Positions 6,532 to 15,489 of a stretch of DNA of 64,000 bases are shown here, in pieces. The stretch lies in NCBI GenBank assembly GCA_964420835.1, contig CAYQUO010000004.1:62001-126000 (forward strand), given 5' to 3'. How positions within the stretch are numbered: position 1 is the first letter of the stretch; each line of letters opens with the position of its first letter. This stretch comes from CAYQUO01 sp964420835. GTDB taxonomy: Bacteria; Chloroflexota; Anaerolineae; Anaerolineales; Anaerolineaceae. The notes beneath the pieces are model-generated. The model had not been told where the DNA came from, ran no database searches, and saw nothing but the letters and a program-made list of their open reading frames with translations. The position numbers and the translations under genes were made by a program.

Positions 6532-8751
6532 CTACAGGCGGTTCATCAGTTCCGCCCCGGTTAAAAACAGAAACTGCTTTTGTCGATCATCCAGGTTGCT
6601 GAACTTGACCGCCCCAATGCACGCAAAAGCCAGCGCCAGGTGGTATTCCCGCCGGTTTGAGGGGTTGAACAGGCAGCGCCCGCCGATCTCCTCCAGCGCC
6701 TGCAACAGGGGAATGCCCGCCCTGAAACGGGCCAGGTAATCCGCAGCCGTCCCGCCCTGCCGGGCCTCGACCTGGGCAATGACCTCGCTGGCCAGGCGGG
6801 CAAAATCGAACAACGGGTGGCCCATGCGGGTCTGGGCAAAGTCGATCAGCCAGACGAAGTTGCCCGGCCCCACCAGGATGTTCTCCAGGTTAAGGTCGCC
6901 ATGAATGATGGATCGCGTGCCTATCACGCTTTCCTCAAGCAGGCTGGCCAGCCGGGGGATGGGATGCGCAAGACCATGCAGGTAAAAACCGGCGGTGAGT
7001 GCACCCAACAACCCTTCCCGTTGTACGCTTACCCGGGCAGGGGTGCGGGCCGGCGGTGTTGGGCTCAGCCAGCGAATGCGCAATGCCGGCTGCCCGGGGG
7101 CCTTGCAGCCAAAGAGGGTTAAGGATTGCCCATCCTCCCGCTCCTCGAACTCCGAAAACCGTTGTACAAGGACCGTCTCCCCCACCGCCGGTCGAAAATC
7201 AGCGGGAGTAAGACGCTCATGCAGCAAACCGGCCCCTTTTCCCGAACCGGTACAGGGCTTCAGGACGTAGTGCGGCGGCAGCAGCCGGTCGTATTCTTCC
7301 CCCAACCGGAATACATACGGATTCCGTTGCATCCACCAGTTGGGGCCAAAGGTGTCGAAAAGTTTATAAAGCAGGTCCGGCGAAGGGTCCTCCAGCAAGG
7401 CCTGGCGCAGGGGAATAGGCAGCCTTCCGGGCTCGGCGATGAAGGTGTACTGCAGCGCCGCCCGGCTGCCGGACCTGATGCTCACCGGGGGATGCTGGAT
7501 GCGCGCCGTGATCGGCGGCAGGCTGTCCTTGACGTACGTCTCATAATTCTCGAACTCCCGCTGGATGGATCGCCTGGGCCCGACCTTCACAATGGTTGCC
7601 GCATCCGCCCTGCCATCCCGTTTGATTGGGATCGCCAGGAAGGTCCGCGCTCCGGAGTACCCGGACAGGAACTCCCTTTCCACAACCAAGCGGGCATAGG
7701 AACGGAAGCGGGCCTGTAACAACAGGAGGGTTTCCCTGCCGGGTTCAATGCCCGGCCTGGTTTCTACTATTAAGGCTGTATTGGGGATCACCGTTCGAAG
7801 CCGGGAATAGGTCGTCCGGACCCTGTAGGTCAGGGCAAACAGGCTCAAACTGCTGCCGAGCAGCAGGCCGAAGAAACCGCCTGCCACCGTTTGCACCCGG
7901 TTCATGCCCAAAAAGGACCTTACCCGTACATCCAGGCCGCGCGAATACAAAGGGACGGCCCTGGCAGCCAGCCCGCCTCCCGGGTCCGGCACCCAGAACA
8001 GGGTCAGGGTCGCCACCAGCCGCTGCCTGCCCGCAGACCGCGGGGTCAGTGCCCAGCGCCAACTGACCGGCTCACCCTCTGCCAGGTGGAATTGCCGCTC
8101 ATTCACCGGTGAGATCTCAAAGCCCACTCCGTCCAGCCGCGCCGATACGGCCAGGCTGTAACCGGCTGCCCGCTGCACCTGCACAGGTTGGCTTTGCACC
8201 TGGTGTTCCGGGAATTCCGCCTGAACGATGTAGATGCCTTCATACGGCACCAGCGCCATTCGTACAATGTCGGATTCGCCCAGCCGCATTTCGGCCGGCC
8301 ATTCCAATTCCACGGCGCGCGGCTCAAGGCCAACCTTCCTGCCATTGCGATCATCTTCCCCGGCTGCCTTGGTGGATGCGGGGAATGGGGTCGGTGGTGC
8401 CGCCGGGAAAACAGTCTGGGCGCTAGTTGGTTGTGCTCCTGGTCGCGTGGCGCCGGGCACCTCCTCCAGGTCCTGCTCCCGGGTCGGGCCTGGCAATCCC
8501 TGCAACCCGGGTGCCTCTTCCGGTGCTGCCGGAAGTATGTTCCCGGTCTGCTCCTGTTGCACCGCATCTGCAGTCCCGGCCAGCGCTTCCGAAATGAGAG
8601 TTGGGGTTGTTTCCGGCCGGAGCATCTCTACCGACGTAGGAAGGGGCGGGGCTTGTTCAGCCACCGGGCCCATGGCCGCCGGCGCACAACCTGCCAGCAG
8701 GGCACAAACCGCCAGGGCCGCAAGAGCGAAAGCCAGCCAGGCGGTTCTCAT
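6532..8751 (-). CDS. Lipoprotein/transmembrane protein with cytoplasmic APH-like kinase domain
   Basis: The 739-residue protein starts with a lipoprotein signal (lipobox LLAGC), then a proline- and threonine-rich linker to about residue 140, an extracytoplasmic beta-rich region to about 280, and one membrane segment near 285-305. The cytoplasmic part ends in a kinase-like fold: HGDLNLEN supplies a catalytic Asp619 and Asn624, and LIDFAQ supplies the metal-binding Asp637, as in aminoglycoside and choline kinases. The linker FENYETYVKD and surrounding region resemble the kinase-like TCAD9 component described in predicted ternary conflict systems, but this needs a profile search. It is coupled by an ATGA overlap to the small gene upstream and is divergent from a P-loop/winged-helix ATPase. 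The substrate is unknown. Confidence 0.75.
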   Translation of the reverse strand: MRTAWLAFALAALAVCALLAGCAPAAMGPVAEQAPPLPTSVEMLRPETTPTLISEALAGTADAVQQEQTGNILPAAPEEAPGLQGLPGPTREQDLEEVPGATRPGAQPTSAQTVFPAAPPTPFPASTKAAGEDDRNGRKVGLEPRAVELEWPAEMRLGESDIVRMALVPYEGIYIVQAEFPEHQVQSQPVQVQRAAGYSLAVSARLDGVGFEISPVNERQFHLAEGEPVSWRWALTPRSAGRQRLVATLTLFWVPDPGGGLAARAVPLYSRGLDVRVRSFLGMNRVQTVAGGFFGLLLGSSLSLFALTYRVRTTYSRLRTVIPNTALIVETRPGIEPGRETLLLLQARFRSYARLVVEREFLSGYSGARTFLAIPIKRDGRADAATIVKVGPRRSIQREFENYETYVKDSLPPITARIQHPPVSIRSGSRAALQYTFIAEPGRLPIPLRQALLEDPSPDLLYKLFDTFGPNWWMQRNPYVFRLGEEYDRLLPPHYVLKPCTGSGKGAGLLHERLTPADFRPAVGETVLVQRFSEFEEREDGQSLTLFGCKAPGQPALRIRWLSPTPPARTPARVSVQREGLLGALTAGFYLHGLAHPIPRLASLLEESVIGTRSIIHGDLNLENILVGPGNFVWLIDFAQTRMGHPLFDFARLASEVIAQVEARQGGTAADYLARFRAGIPLLQALEEIGGRCLFNPSNRREYHLALAFACIGAVKFSNLDDRQKQFLFLTGAELMNRL

Positions 8752-8894
8752 GGGGGCACCATCAGGCTGGGAGAGAGGGTCGCCTGGATGCGCACGGATT
8801 CAGCCGCCGGCAAGGCAAATGCCAGGGCGGCCAGCGAAACTGCCAGAATGAGGAGGCCGGCAAGAAAAAGGATGAGGCGAAACCTGCGACTCAT
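8748..8894 (-). CDS. Small single-pass membrane protein coupled to the kinase-like gene
   Basis: This 48-residue reading frame begins MSRRFRL and has one strong hydrophobic helix (residues 6-28), so it is a small N-in membrane protein or a signal-peptide-bearing peptide of about 20 exposed residues. Its stop overlaps the start of the kinase-like gene as ATGA, which implies translational coupling. The ribosome site is weak. I do not recognise a family; it may be a regulatory leader peptide or a membrane partner of the downstream protein. Confidence 0.55.
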   Translation of the reverse strand: MSRRFRLILFLAGLLILAVSLAALAFALPAAESVRIQATLSPSLMVPP

Positions 8895-8931
8895 AAGGTA
8901 TAGACGACCCGGATGCAATACAGGTTCCTTA

Positions 8932-8946
8932 TTGTATATAATACAA
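8932..8946. promoter_or_regulatory. Palindrome overlapping the divergent promoter of the kinase/ATPase locus
   Basis: TTGTATATAATACAA is a perfect inverted repeat of 6 bp with a 3-bp centre. It contains the plus-strand -10 box TATAAT (8937-8942), 9 bp before the ATPase ATG, and on the minus strand a TACAAT box for the small membrane gene. A DNA-binding protein here would control both directions; the adjacent winged-helix ATPase is the obvious candidate. Confidence 0.6.
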
Positions 8947-8951
8947 AAATC

Positions 8952-10049
8952 ATGTCCATCTGGCAAACCTATCCGGAAACCTACCGTTCCACCGAGGTCG
9001 GGCAGCTGCTGGCTGCCGTCAGGGGTGGCAATTGTGCAGCAGTCCTCGGCTTGAGCGGTTCCGGAAAGAGCAATTTGTTGGGTTTTATCGCCAGCAGGGT
9101 CCAGGCACCTCCGCAGTTCGTCCTGGTGGACTGCAACCGAATGTCAACCAGGGACCTGCCAGGCCTCACCTCGCTCATCCAGGAAGCCTGGCCCAAGCCA
9201 GCCGCAAATGATACGGCAAGCATTCCAACGCTGGAGGCGAACCTGGATCATTACTTCGAATCCCCTGCCGCCCGTCTTTGCCTCCTGCTCGACCGTTACG
9301 ATGCCCTGCAGGCAGAAAACGGGCGGGTGCTGGATGGCTGGCTGCGTTCCCTGCGGGACGCCCATAAATACAAACTGACCTACATCCTTGGAACCCGCCG
9401 ACAACCAGACCCGCAGGGGGAACTGGCAGAACTTTTCTTCGCAAACACCCTCTGGCTGGGACCATTGACCGATGAGGATGCCCTTTGGACGGCTGGCGCC
9501 TTTGCCTCCCGCCAGGGGTTGGACTGGAATGAAACGACCCTCCAGAAGATCATTGAGGTCTCCCGGGGTTACCCCTCCCTCCTAAAAGGGGTGTGTGAAG
9601 CCCATGCCGCAGGGGTTCCACTGGAACTACAACCCTTGCTGGAATCCACCCCGGTGCGGCGACGAATTGCCGAGTTTTGGGTCAATTCCCCTTCCGATGA
9701 GGAACTTCGTCTCAGCCGGCTGGACCGCCATCCGCTCCTGTTGGCTTCCCGGTCGGGAGTGTTTGATACAACCAGCCTGACCGCCAAGGAACTGGCCCTC
9801 CTGGAATATTTTCAGGCTCACCCCGGTCAGGTTTGTGAAAAGGATGAACTCATCGCAGCCGTATGGCCGGAAGACCGCATCAGCACGCACGGCCTGCGCG
9901 ATGACAGCCTGGCGCAACTGGTCCACCGGCTGCGCCGCAAGATCGAACCCAACCCGGATGCCCCTGGTTTAATCCACAACGTCCCCGGCCGCGGTTATCG
10001 CTTCATCCGGCGAACCCGGGGAATGGATGAAGAATACGCGGGTAATTAA
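8952..10049 (+). CDS. P-loop (STAND/AAA-like) ATPase with C-terminal OmpR-type winged helix
   Basis: The 365-residue protein has a Walker A motif GLSGSGKS at residues 33-40, a Walker B-like strand LCLLLDRYDAL at about 106-116 and a sensor-like segment (YILGTRRQ). The C-terminal 90 residues form an OmpR/PhoB-type winged helix (LTAKELALLEYF, then LVHRLRRKIEP and GRGYRFI), usually found in response regulators. There is no receiver domain, so ATP binding or a protein partner may replace phosphorylation as the switch. The ATG at 8952 lies 9 nt after a TATAAT box and has no ribosome site, which suggests a nearly leaderless mRNA. Its divergent neighbour is a membrane kinase-like protein, so a membrane-signal to transcription pathway is inferred. 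Confidence 0.82.
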   Translation: MSIWQTYPETYRSTEVGQLLAAVRGGNCAAVLGLSGSGKSNLLGFIASRVQAPPQFVLVDCNRMSTRDLPGLTSLIQEAWPKPAANDTASIPTLEANLDHYFESPAARLCLLLDRYDALQAENGRVLDGWLRSLRDAHKYKLTYILGTRRQPDPQGELAELFFANTLWLGPLTDEDALWTAGAFASRQGLDWNETTLQKIIEVSRGYPSLLKGVCEAHAAGVPLELQPLLESTPVRRRIAEFWVNSPSDEELRLSRLDRHPLLLASRSGVFDTTSLTAKELALLEYFQAHPGQVCEKDELIAAVWPEDRISTHGLRDDSLAQLVHRLRRKIEPNPDAPGLIHNVPGRGYRFIRRTRGMDEEYAGN

Positions 10050-10076
10050 TTGCTCCCCGGGTGCAATGGAGGTGCC

Positions 10077-10880
10077 ATGGATCCCATCCCGATCTACCAG
10101 GTGGATGCCTTCACCAGCCGCCCGTTCTCCGGGAACCCGGCGGCTGTATGTGTTCTGAACGAGCCCTGCCCGGACGAATGGATGCTTTCCCTGGCAGGGG
10201 AGATGAACCTTTCCGAAACCGCCTTTCTGCTGCCCGAAAGGGACGGTTGGCGCCTGCGCTGGTTCACCCCCGCGGTCGAGGTCAGCCTGTGCGGGCATGC
10301 CACACTGGCATCCGCCCACGTGTTGTGGGAAAGCGGGCGGCTTGACATGGCAGATCCAGCCCGGTTTTACTCCCTCAGCGGACTGTTGGGCGCCCGGCTG
10401 GACCAGGGCTGGATCGAACTGGATTTTCCCTCCCAGCCTCCCCGACCAGCCACTCCTCCGCCCGGCTTGCTGGATGCACTGGGGGCTTCTCCCGTCGGCA
10501 CGCTGGCCAGTGAGGGGATGTTCCTCGTAGAGGTCTCCACGGAAGCGGAGGTGCGTGAAGCCCGCCCGGATTTTGACCGCCTGAAGGACGTGGAAATCCT
10601 GGGCGCCATCCTTACTGCCCGCAGCGGTGAAGCCGGCCTCGATTTCGTCTCCCGCTTCTTTGCCCCCTCACTGGGTATTAACGAGGACCCGGTCACCGGG
10701 GCAGCTCATACCCGCCTGACCCCCTACTGGGCAGCAAAACTCGGGCGCAACCAACTGAATGCACGCCAGGTTTCCAGGCGCGGCGGGGATCTTCGCCTGA
10801 AGTTGTACGGAGAGAGGGTGGGCATTGCCGGCCAGGCGGTCACCGTTTTTCGTGGCGAACTGTCCGGGCGGGTCGCCTAA
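10077..10880 (+). CDS. PhzF family isomerase/epimerase-like protein
   Basis: The 267-residue product has the duplicated diaminopimelate-epimerase-like fold of PhzF: N-terminal VDAFTSRPFSGNPAAVC, the catalytic Glu in NLSETAFL, CGHATLASAHVL and the late NEDPVTGAAH motif. Family members include the phenazine isomerase PhzF and many of unknown substrate; no phenazine genes are near, so the substrate is open. The ATG was chosen because GGAGGT lies five bases before it. It follows the ATPase gene by 27 bp on the same strand and may share its transcript. Confidence 0.9.
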   Translation: MDPIPIYQVDAFTSRPFSGNPAAVCVLNEPCPDEWMLSLAGEMNLSETAFLLPERDGWRLRWFTPAVEVSLCGHATLASAHVLWESGRLDMADPARFYSLSGLLGARLDQGWIELDFPSQPPRPATPPPGLLDALGASPVGTLASEGMFLVEVSTEAEVREARPDFDRLKDVEILGAILTARSGEAGLDFVSRFFAPSLGINEDPVTGAAHTRLTPYWAAKLGRNQLNARQVSRRGGDLRLKLYGERVGIAGQAVTVFRGELSGRVA

Positions 10881-11032
10881 CCATTCATCCTGCCAGGCCC
10901 CGGGCACGTTCCAACCCGGCAGCAAATTTGCCAACCATCCCTTTCGGAATGCCCATTTCCCGGCTGGGCGCAAAATGGTTAAACCATTGGCTCCATGCCA
11001 CCCGCAGAAGGGGTACATCCCAGGCACATAAA

Positions 11033-11065
11033 CTTCCCGCCTTTTATAACCTGAAAGGCGGGAAG
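11033..11065 (-). terminator. Hairpin terminator after rubrerythrin
   Basis: A perfect 12-bp stem (CTTCCCGCCTTT and its complement) with a 9-nt loop starts about 20 bp beyond the rubrerythrin stop. On the minus strand it is followed by TTTATGT, a short T tract. On the plus strand no T run follows, so it mainly serves rubrerythrin. Confidence 0.7.
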
Positions 11066-11084
11066 TCCTGTACAGGCTGAAACT

Positions 11085-11582
11085 CTATTGAACCCTCATG
11101 AACTTGTCGCCCGAAAGGCCACAAACCGGGCACTTGTCTGGCGCATTCCGTGGATGCGTATGCCCGCAGACAGGGCATACGTAATAATCATATTCCTCAC
11201 CCGGTTGACCCAGGGTATCCAACGCGGCCTGGTACAAGGCCTCGTGCTCTTTCTCCACCTCCAAGGCGAATTTAAAACTGGTCAGGGCCTGTTTCATTCC
11301 CTCAGCCTCTGCATCCTGGACAAAGGCGGGGTACATCGTAACCGCCTCGTAGTTCTCGCCACTGATGGCCGTCTTGAGGTTTTCAGCGGTGGATTTTATC
11401 TCACCCAGGGCCCGAAAATGGTTGTGTGCATGCACGGTCTCTGCTTCTGCAGCAGCCCGGAACAGCCGTGCCACCTGTGGAAATCCCTCCTTGTCGGCCA
11501 CCTTGGCAAAGGCAAGGTACTTCCTGTTCGCCTGTGATTCGCCTGCAAAGGCGGCTTTCAGATCCTCGGTTGTTTTACTCAT
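11085..11582 (-). CDS. Rubrerythrin
   Basis: The 165-residue protein is a canonical rubrerythrin: a four-helix ferritin-like diiron domain with two ExxH ligand motifs (EAETVHAH, EVEKEHEA) and a C-terminal rubredoxin-like iron site of two CPxCG motifs. It reduces hydrogen peroxide in the cytoplasm of anaerobes and microaerophiles, receiving electrons from rubredoxin. A strong AGGAGG ribosome site precedes the ATG. It is transcribed alone, from a well-formed promoter and towards a hairpin terminator. It fits an anaerobic or oxygen-sensitive host. Confidence 0.95.
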   Translation of the reverse strand: MSKTTEDLKAAFAGESQANRKYLAFAKVADKEGFPQVARLFRAAAEAETVHAHNHFRALGEIKSTAENLKTAISGENYEAVTMYPAFVQDAEAEGMKQALTSFKFALEVEKEHEALYQAALDTLGQPGEEYDYYVCPVCGHTHPRNAPDKCPVCGLSGDKFMRVQ

Positions 11583-11637
11583 TTTTCCTCCTGGTAAATT
11601 TTCCGGCAGCCTGTTCTAAGCGGCACGGGTTTAGATA

Positions 11638-11667
11638 ATTGTACCTGTATTGTAATGGGTTTTTCAA
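11638..11667 (-). promoter_or_regulatory. Rubrerythrin promoter
   Basis: Minus-strand TTGAAA (11667-11662) and TACAAT (11643-11638) are separated by 18 bp. The predicted leader is about 45-50 nt and includes the AGGAGG ribosome site. Confidence 0.65.
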
Positions 11668-11719
11668 TTCAGCGAATGCCTCCTGGGCTGCCCTGGCTCC
11701 TGGTATTCAGGGGGTCGGC

Positions 11720-13618
11720 TTATGGGATCAACCTCAAACCAAAATACCGATAGGGTTCCGTTCCAGACGCGGGCAAAAGGCGCAGGCGGTTAATTCTCCG
11801 TCCGACCAGGCTTGAAGGCAGCCTGATGATCCGGTTCGCCCGTCCGGTCTGCCCGGTTGCGCCCAGGCCGGCATCGAGCACCACATCTTCACCATCATAC
11901 AGGATGATTTCCCAGTTGTCATCGCCATCCAATCCGGCTTCGATGGCCGAGAAACCCGGCTCCTCCGCCAGAAGGACCTCCGCGCCGTTCTCGTTTAATG
12001 TGACCGGTGTTGCAAGTTCCCCCCTGGCCAGGCGGATGCTGTCCGGGAAGCGGTAAACCTCACGGTTTACAAGGGCATCCAATTGGCCCGTGTTCATTTT
12101 CCAAATGGCAGCCCAGCGCCCTGCGCTGAACAAGGAACCGCGGGTGATGAGGGCCAGTTGATCATAGAACGCCCCCAGGGAGGCATCCTCCAGCCTGCTC
12201 GTTCCCCAGTAGCAGGTCTCCAGGTAACCAGCCGGCACAATGCGCCTGAAATGGCCGATGCGCCAGCCCATCTCCCGCCTGGGGGGGATCCGTGCCAGAA
12301 GCGGCTCCGTCAGCCCGTAACGATCTATAATGAAAACCCTGGGACCGGCATAATATCCAAAAACCCCCACGTTTTTTACCGCATCCACCAGGTACAGGTC
12401 CTCGCCGGATGCCTCCCGGGCAGCCAACCCCCCCTGGCGGGCGCCCTCCATGGCCGGGCCCCCATTCCGCCAGTTGTTGAGCAAACCAAGGTCCTTGAAA
12501 TACCACGCCCGCTCATCGGCAATGCCATGAGCATCAACCACCGGCAGGTTCTTTGGCAATTGGACCTGCCAGGCTTTCACAGGTGCGGCCAGCCCGATGA
12601 GGGCAAGGATTGCGCCCAAGGCCAACCCTGCCTTTGGACGGCATGTCCACAGGTTCGAATTGGTCAACAGGATGACCCCGGCCAGCAGTGGCAGGGTGAA
12701 GTAACGCCCTCCCATAAAATCCCCGCCGATCCAAACCGTGTAGGCCAGGTAGCAAAGAATGCCGATCGCCAGTGCCCGCTGTCGCCAGGAGCGGGAAAAC
12801 GCGGCGGCCAGCACCCCGGCCAGTGTGGCTGTCAGGGTCAATGGGTCACGCTGGAGCGAATTGGCCAGGTAGCGCAATCCCTGCACAGCCAGTTCCCCCT
12901 GGGGAATGCTGTTGTTCAATTTGGCGTAGGCAGTGTTGGGAAAAGGGAAACCATAATAGGCGATCGAGAAAACCTCCCATCCCAGCAACGGCAGTTGCCC
13001 ACAGGCAAGGGCCAGGAGCCCCCCCTTTTTGCCGGTGGTTTCAAGCCAGGCAGCCGCCAGCATCGGCAGATAGACCAGGAAGGTATCCAGGCGGTTCACG
13101 GCTACCAGCGAAGCGGCAAAGGACAGGTGGAATAGCCTGGCGCGGTTCTTGCCAGGCTTGAAATACAGGACCAGGAACCCCGCCAGCAGGAGATGGGAAA
13201 GCGGGTTTTCAAGGCCCGAGGTGGCATAATCCACGTAAGCGTTGGACAGGCATAAAACGGCCAGGCCGCTGACTGCCGCCAGGTGCACCGGGCAAAGGCG
13301 CAGTGCAACCAGGATGGCCGTGCCTAGTGATATGGCCAGGGAAAGAAGGATGCTGGTGTAATAACATTCCCGGCTGAAAAAGGCAAAGCCGCTTACAAGG
13401 AACATCCACAGCGGGTGGGTATACCCCTGGACGCGTTCAACCGTATTCCAGGTCAGGCGGTACCCATTAATGAAGTTGTCCACGGTTCGGAACGTAATAA
13501 AGGCATCATCACTGGCCCAGGCGCGGCGAAATGCAAGCCCGGCAAAGGCTGCCAGCATCAGGGTGATGGGCAGCCAGGCACCTGCCTGCCTGGCTCGGAT
13601 TTTTAAATTCGACGACAT
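11720..13618 (-). CDS. Polytopic GT-C glycosyltransferase, AftB-like
   Basis: The 632-residue protein has about ten membrane helices in its first 370 residues and a soluble C-terminal part of about 250 residues. Just after the first helix is an Asp-Asp pair (Asp37-Asp38) in the context ASDDAFITFRTVDNF, followed by ERVQGYTHPLWMF. This pattern is typical of GT-C enzymes that use polyprenyl-phosphate sugars and is closest to mycobacterial AftB-type arabinosyltransferases. It probably transfers a sugar to a cell-surface glycan on the outer face of the membrane; donor and acceptor are not predictable. A GGAGAAGC site precedes the ATG, with a TATAAT box upstream. It is divergent from the lactate permease. 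Confidence 0.75.
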   Translation of the reverse strand: MSSNLKIRARQAGAWLPITLMLAAFAGLAFRRAWASDDAFITFRTVDNFINGYRLTWNTVERVQGYTHPLWMFLVSGFAFFSRECYYTSILLSLAISLGTAILVALRLCPVHLAAVSGLAVLCLSNAYVDYATSGLENPLSHLLLAGFLVLYFKPGKNRARLFHLSFAASLVAVNRLDTFLVYLPMLAAAWLETTGKKGGLLALACGQLPLLGWEVFSIAYYGFPFPNTAYAKLNNSIPQGELAVQGLRYLANSLQRDPLTLTATLAGVLAAAFSRSWRQRALAIGILCYLAYTVWIGGDFMGGRYFTLPLLAGVILLTNSNLWTCRPKAGLALGAILALIGLAAPVKAWQVQLPKNLPVVDAHGIADERAWYFKDLGLLNNWRNGGPAMEGARQGGLAAREASGEDLYLVDAVKNVGVFGYYAGPRVFIIDRYGLTEPLLARIPPRREMGWRIGHFRRIVPAGYLETCYWGTSRLEDASLGAFYDQLALITRGSLFSAGRWAAIWKMNTGQLDALVNREVYRFPDSIRLARGELATPVTLNENGAEVLLAEEPGFSAIEAGLDGDDNWEIILYDGEDVVLDAGLGATGQTGRANRIIRLPSSLVGRRINRLRLLPASGTEPYRYFGLRLIP

Positions 13619-13634
13619 GCTTCTCCTGCCGGAG

Positions 13635-13668
13635 ATTATACCGGTTTCTCCCTCCAGCCGGTTATAAT
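13635..13668. promoter_or_regulatory. Divergent -10 boxes between AftB-like and lctP genes
   Basis: A minus-strand TATAAT (13640-13635) lies 16 bp before the AftB-like ATG, and a plus-strand TATAAT (13663-13668) lies 34 bp before the lctP ATG. The two promoters are back to back within 35 bp and must share upstream DNA. Confidence 0.6.
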
Positions 13669-13702
13669 GGGAGGACTCTAAGAAGACAGCGATAACACAC
13701 CG

Positions 13703-15262
13703 ATGCCGCTTTCCGTATTTTCCTGGCTGCTGGCCATTTCACCTGTTGTTGTAATCCTCATCCTCATGCTTGGCTTCCGCTGGAGCGGGAGCAGGGCTGG
13801 GGTTGCCGGTTGGTTGGTTGCCCAACTGGTGGCCAGCCTGAGTTTCGGAGCCGGGCCCCGTTTACTGGCTTATGCCCAGGTCAAGGGCATGCTCCTCAGC
13901 CTGGACGTCATCTACCTGATTTGGGCGGCTCTCCTGCTTTACCATATGGCCAATGAGGCTGGAGCCGTCGGGTTGATCGGGCAAACCCTGCAATCCCTCA
14001 CCAGCGACCGGGTGATGCAGGGGCTCCTGCTCGGCTGGGTCTTTGCCTCATTCCTGCAGGGACTGGGGGGGTTCGGTGTGCCGGTCGCTGTGACCGCGCC
14101 GCTTCTGGTGGCGATCGGCTTTTCACCGGTCCAGGCGGTGCTGATGGCCTGCATCGGCCATGGTTGGGCGGTCAACTATGGCTCAATGGCCACTTCCTAT
14201 CAGACCTTGCTGGCGGTGACCGGGCTGCCGGGGGAATACCTGGCTGCGGATGCAGCCATCCTGCTCGGGTTTTCCTGCTTTGCCTGCGGCTTCCTCGTCG
14301 CCTGGATCTCAGGTGGCAGAAAAGCCGCCTTCCGAACCCTGCCGGCTGTTTTGATCATCGGGGCTGTGATGGCGGTTTCGCAATTCTTTCTGGCCACGAA
14401 CGGGATGTGGACACTGGGGGCCACCGGGGCGGCATTGGTCGGCCTGCTGGCCGGCCTGGTGGTCACCCGCATTCCCGCCTTCGGAGGCGAACCCGCAACG
14501 GACAGTCTTCCCGGTCGAAGAACGATCCTGCTGGCTTTTTCCGCCTATGGCCTGATGGTCATCATGGCTGTTCTTTTCAACCTCGTCCCCCCGATCAATG
14601 CCTTTGTGGACCAGTGGCAGATAACCCTGCAGTTCCCCGAACTGCAAACCTCACTCGGCTGGGTAACGCCCGCCGAATCCGGCCGCCAGATCATCCTCCT
14701 GGGTCACCCGGGAGCCATCCTTTCCCTGGTCTCCGTCATTTCATTTTTCACCTACAAGGCGGCCGGTTTCTACAAGCCGGGGGCTCCCGTCCGGATCCTC
14801 TCAAACGTCGTCCGCAGTGCGGTCAACAGCAGCCTGGGCATCATCGCCATGGTCGGCATGTCCATCACCATGTCCAACAGCGGAATGACCAACCTGCTGG
14901 CCGAGGGCATGAGTCGCCTGTTTGGCCCCGGCTTGTACCCTCTGGCGGCCTCCTTTATCGGCGCCCTGGGAGCCTTCATCACCGGCAGTAACAACACCTC
15001 CAACGTCCTGTTCGGTGTTCTGCAAATGCGCACCGCCGAACTTCTGGGCTTGTCTGTTTCGCTTATCCTGGGCGCCCAAACCACCGGCGGCTCGCTGGGC
15101 AGCGTGCTATCGGCCACCAAGGTCATGGTTGGATGCAGTACGGTCGGCCTGGGTGATAATGAAAGTGTGGTTATGAAACCTGTGCTGCTTTACGGTATTT
15201 TTCCGATCATCCTGGTGGCCATACTGGCAATGGTCATGTCCTGGCTGGGGATGGGTGCATGA
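13703..15262 (+). CDS. lctP: L-lactate permease
   Basis: The 519-residue protein matches the LctP family in length and has about 12-13 membrane helices. Recognisable conserved parts are FLQGLGGFGVPVAVTAPLL, the GHGWAVNYGSM loop and GAFITGSNNTSNVLFG near the end. The family imports L-lactate, D-lactate or glycolate with protons. No lactate dehydrogenase gene is beside it in this window. Its stop codon overlaps the next small gene as ATGA. The ribosome site is weak (GGAGG lies far upstream), so the start is a little uncertain. Confidence 0.9.
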   Translation: MPLSVFSWLLAISPVVVILILMLGFRWSGSRAGVAGWLVAQLVASLSFGAGPRLLAYAQVKGMLLSLDVIYLIWAALLLYHMANEAGAVGLIGQTLQSLTSDRVMQGLLLGWVFASFLQGLGGFGVPVAVTAPLLVAIGFSPVQAVLMACIGHGWAVNYGSMATSYQTLLAVTGLPGEYLAADAAILLGFSCFACGFLVAWISGGRKAAFRTLPAVLIIGAVMAVSQFFLATNGMWTLGATGAALVGLLAGLVVTRIPAFGGEPATDSLPGRRTILLAFSAYGLMVIMAVLFNLVPPINAFVDQWQITLQFPELQTSLGWVTPAESGRQIILLGHPGAILSLVSVISFFTYKAAGFYKPGAPVRILSNVVRSAVNSSLGIIAMVGMSITMSNSGMTNLLAEGMSRLFGPGLYPLAASFIGALGAFITGSNNTSNVLFGVLQMRTAELLGLSVSLILGAQTTGGSLGSVLSATKVMVGCSTVGLGDNESVVMKPVLLYGIFPIILVAILAMVMSWLGMGA

Positions 15263-15444
15263 ACGGAAACGGCATGGAACCCCGAAGGCCCGGACGCCTG
15301 CGCATCCTCTCGGCAGCCCTGCTCCTTTCCCTTGCCAGTGCATTTGGCCTCTATTATGCGCTTGAAGCAGGCAGCCTGTTTCCCTCCCTTGCCTGTGCCG
15401 GCCTTTTCCTGACCAGCCTGGCCCTTACCCTTTGGCAGGGCTGA
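15259..15444 (+). CDS. Small two-helix membrane protein coupled to lctP
   Basis: The 61-residue product has a basic N-terminus (RRPGRLR) and two hydrophobic helices (about residues 17-35 and 40-58). Its ATG overlaps the lctP stop as ATGA, the usual sign of translational coupling, so it is likely real and membrane-located. I do not recognise a family. Its position suggests a small accessory or stabilising subunit of the lactate carrier; that is inference from coupling alone. Confidence 0.65.
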   Translation: MNGNGMEPRRPGRLRILSAALLLSLASAFGLYYALEAGSLFPSLACAGLFLTSLALTLWQG

Positions 15445-15489
15445 CCCTAATTCCCTGCTCGTTGCTCGTGTGTTTTCGTGATCGGGGTT

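Noticed and set aside
12083..13135. Long plus-strand frame opposite the AftB-like gene
   Set aside because: It mirrors the GC-rich opposite strand, is rich in Gln, Pro, Gly and Arg without domains, and the opposing frame has clear membrane-protein features.
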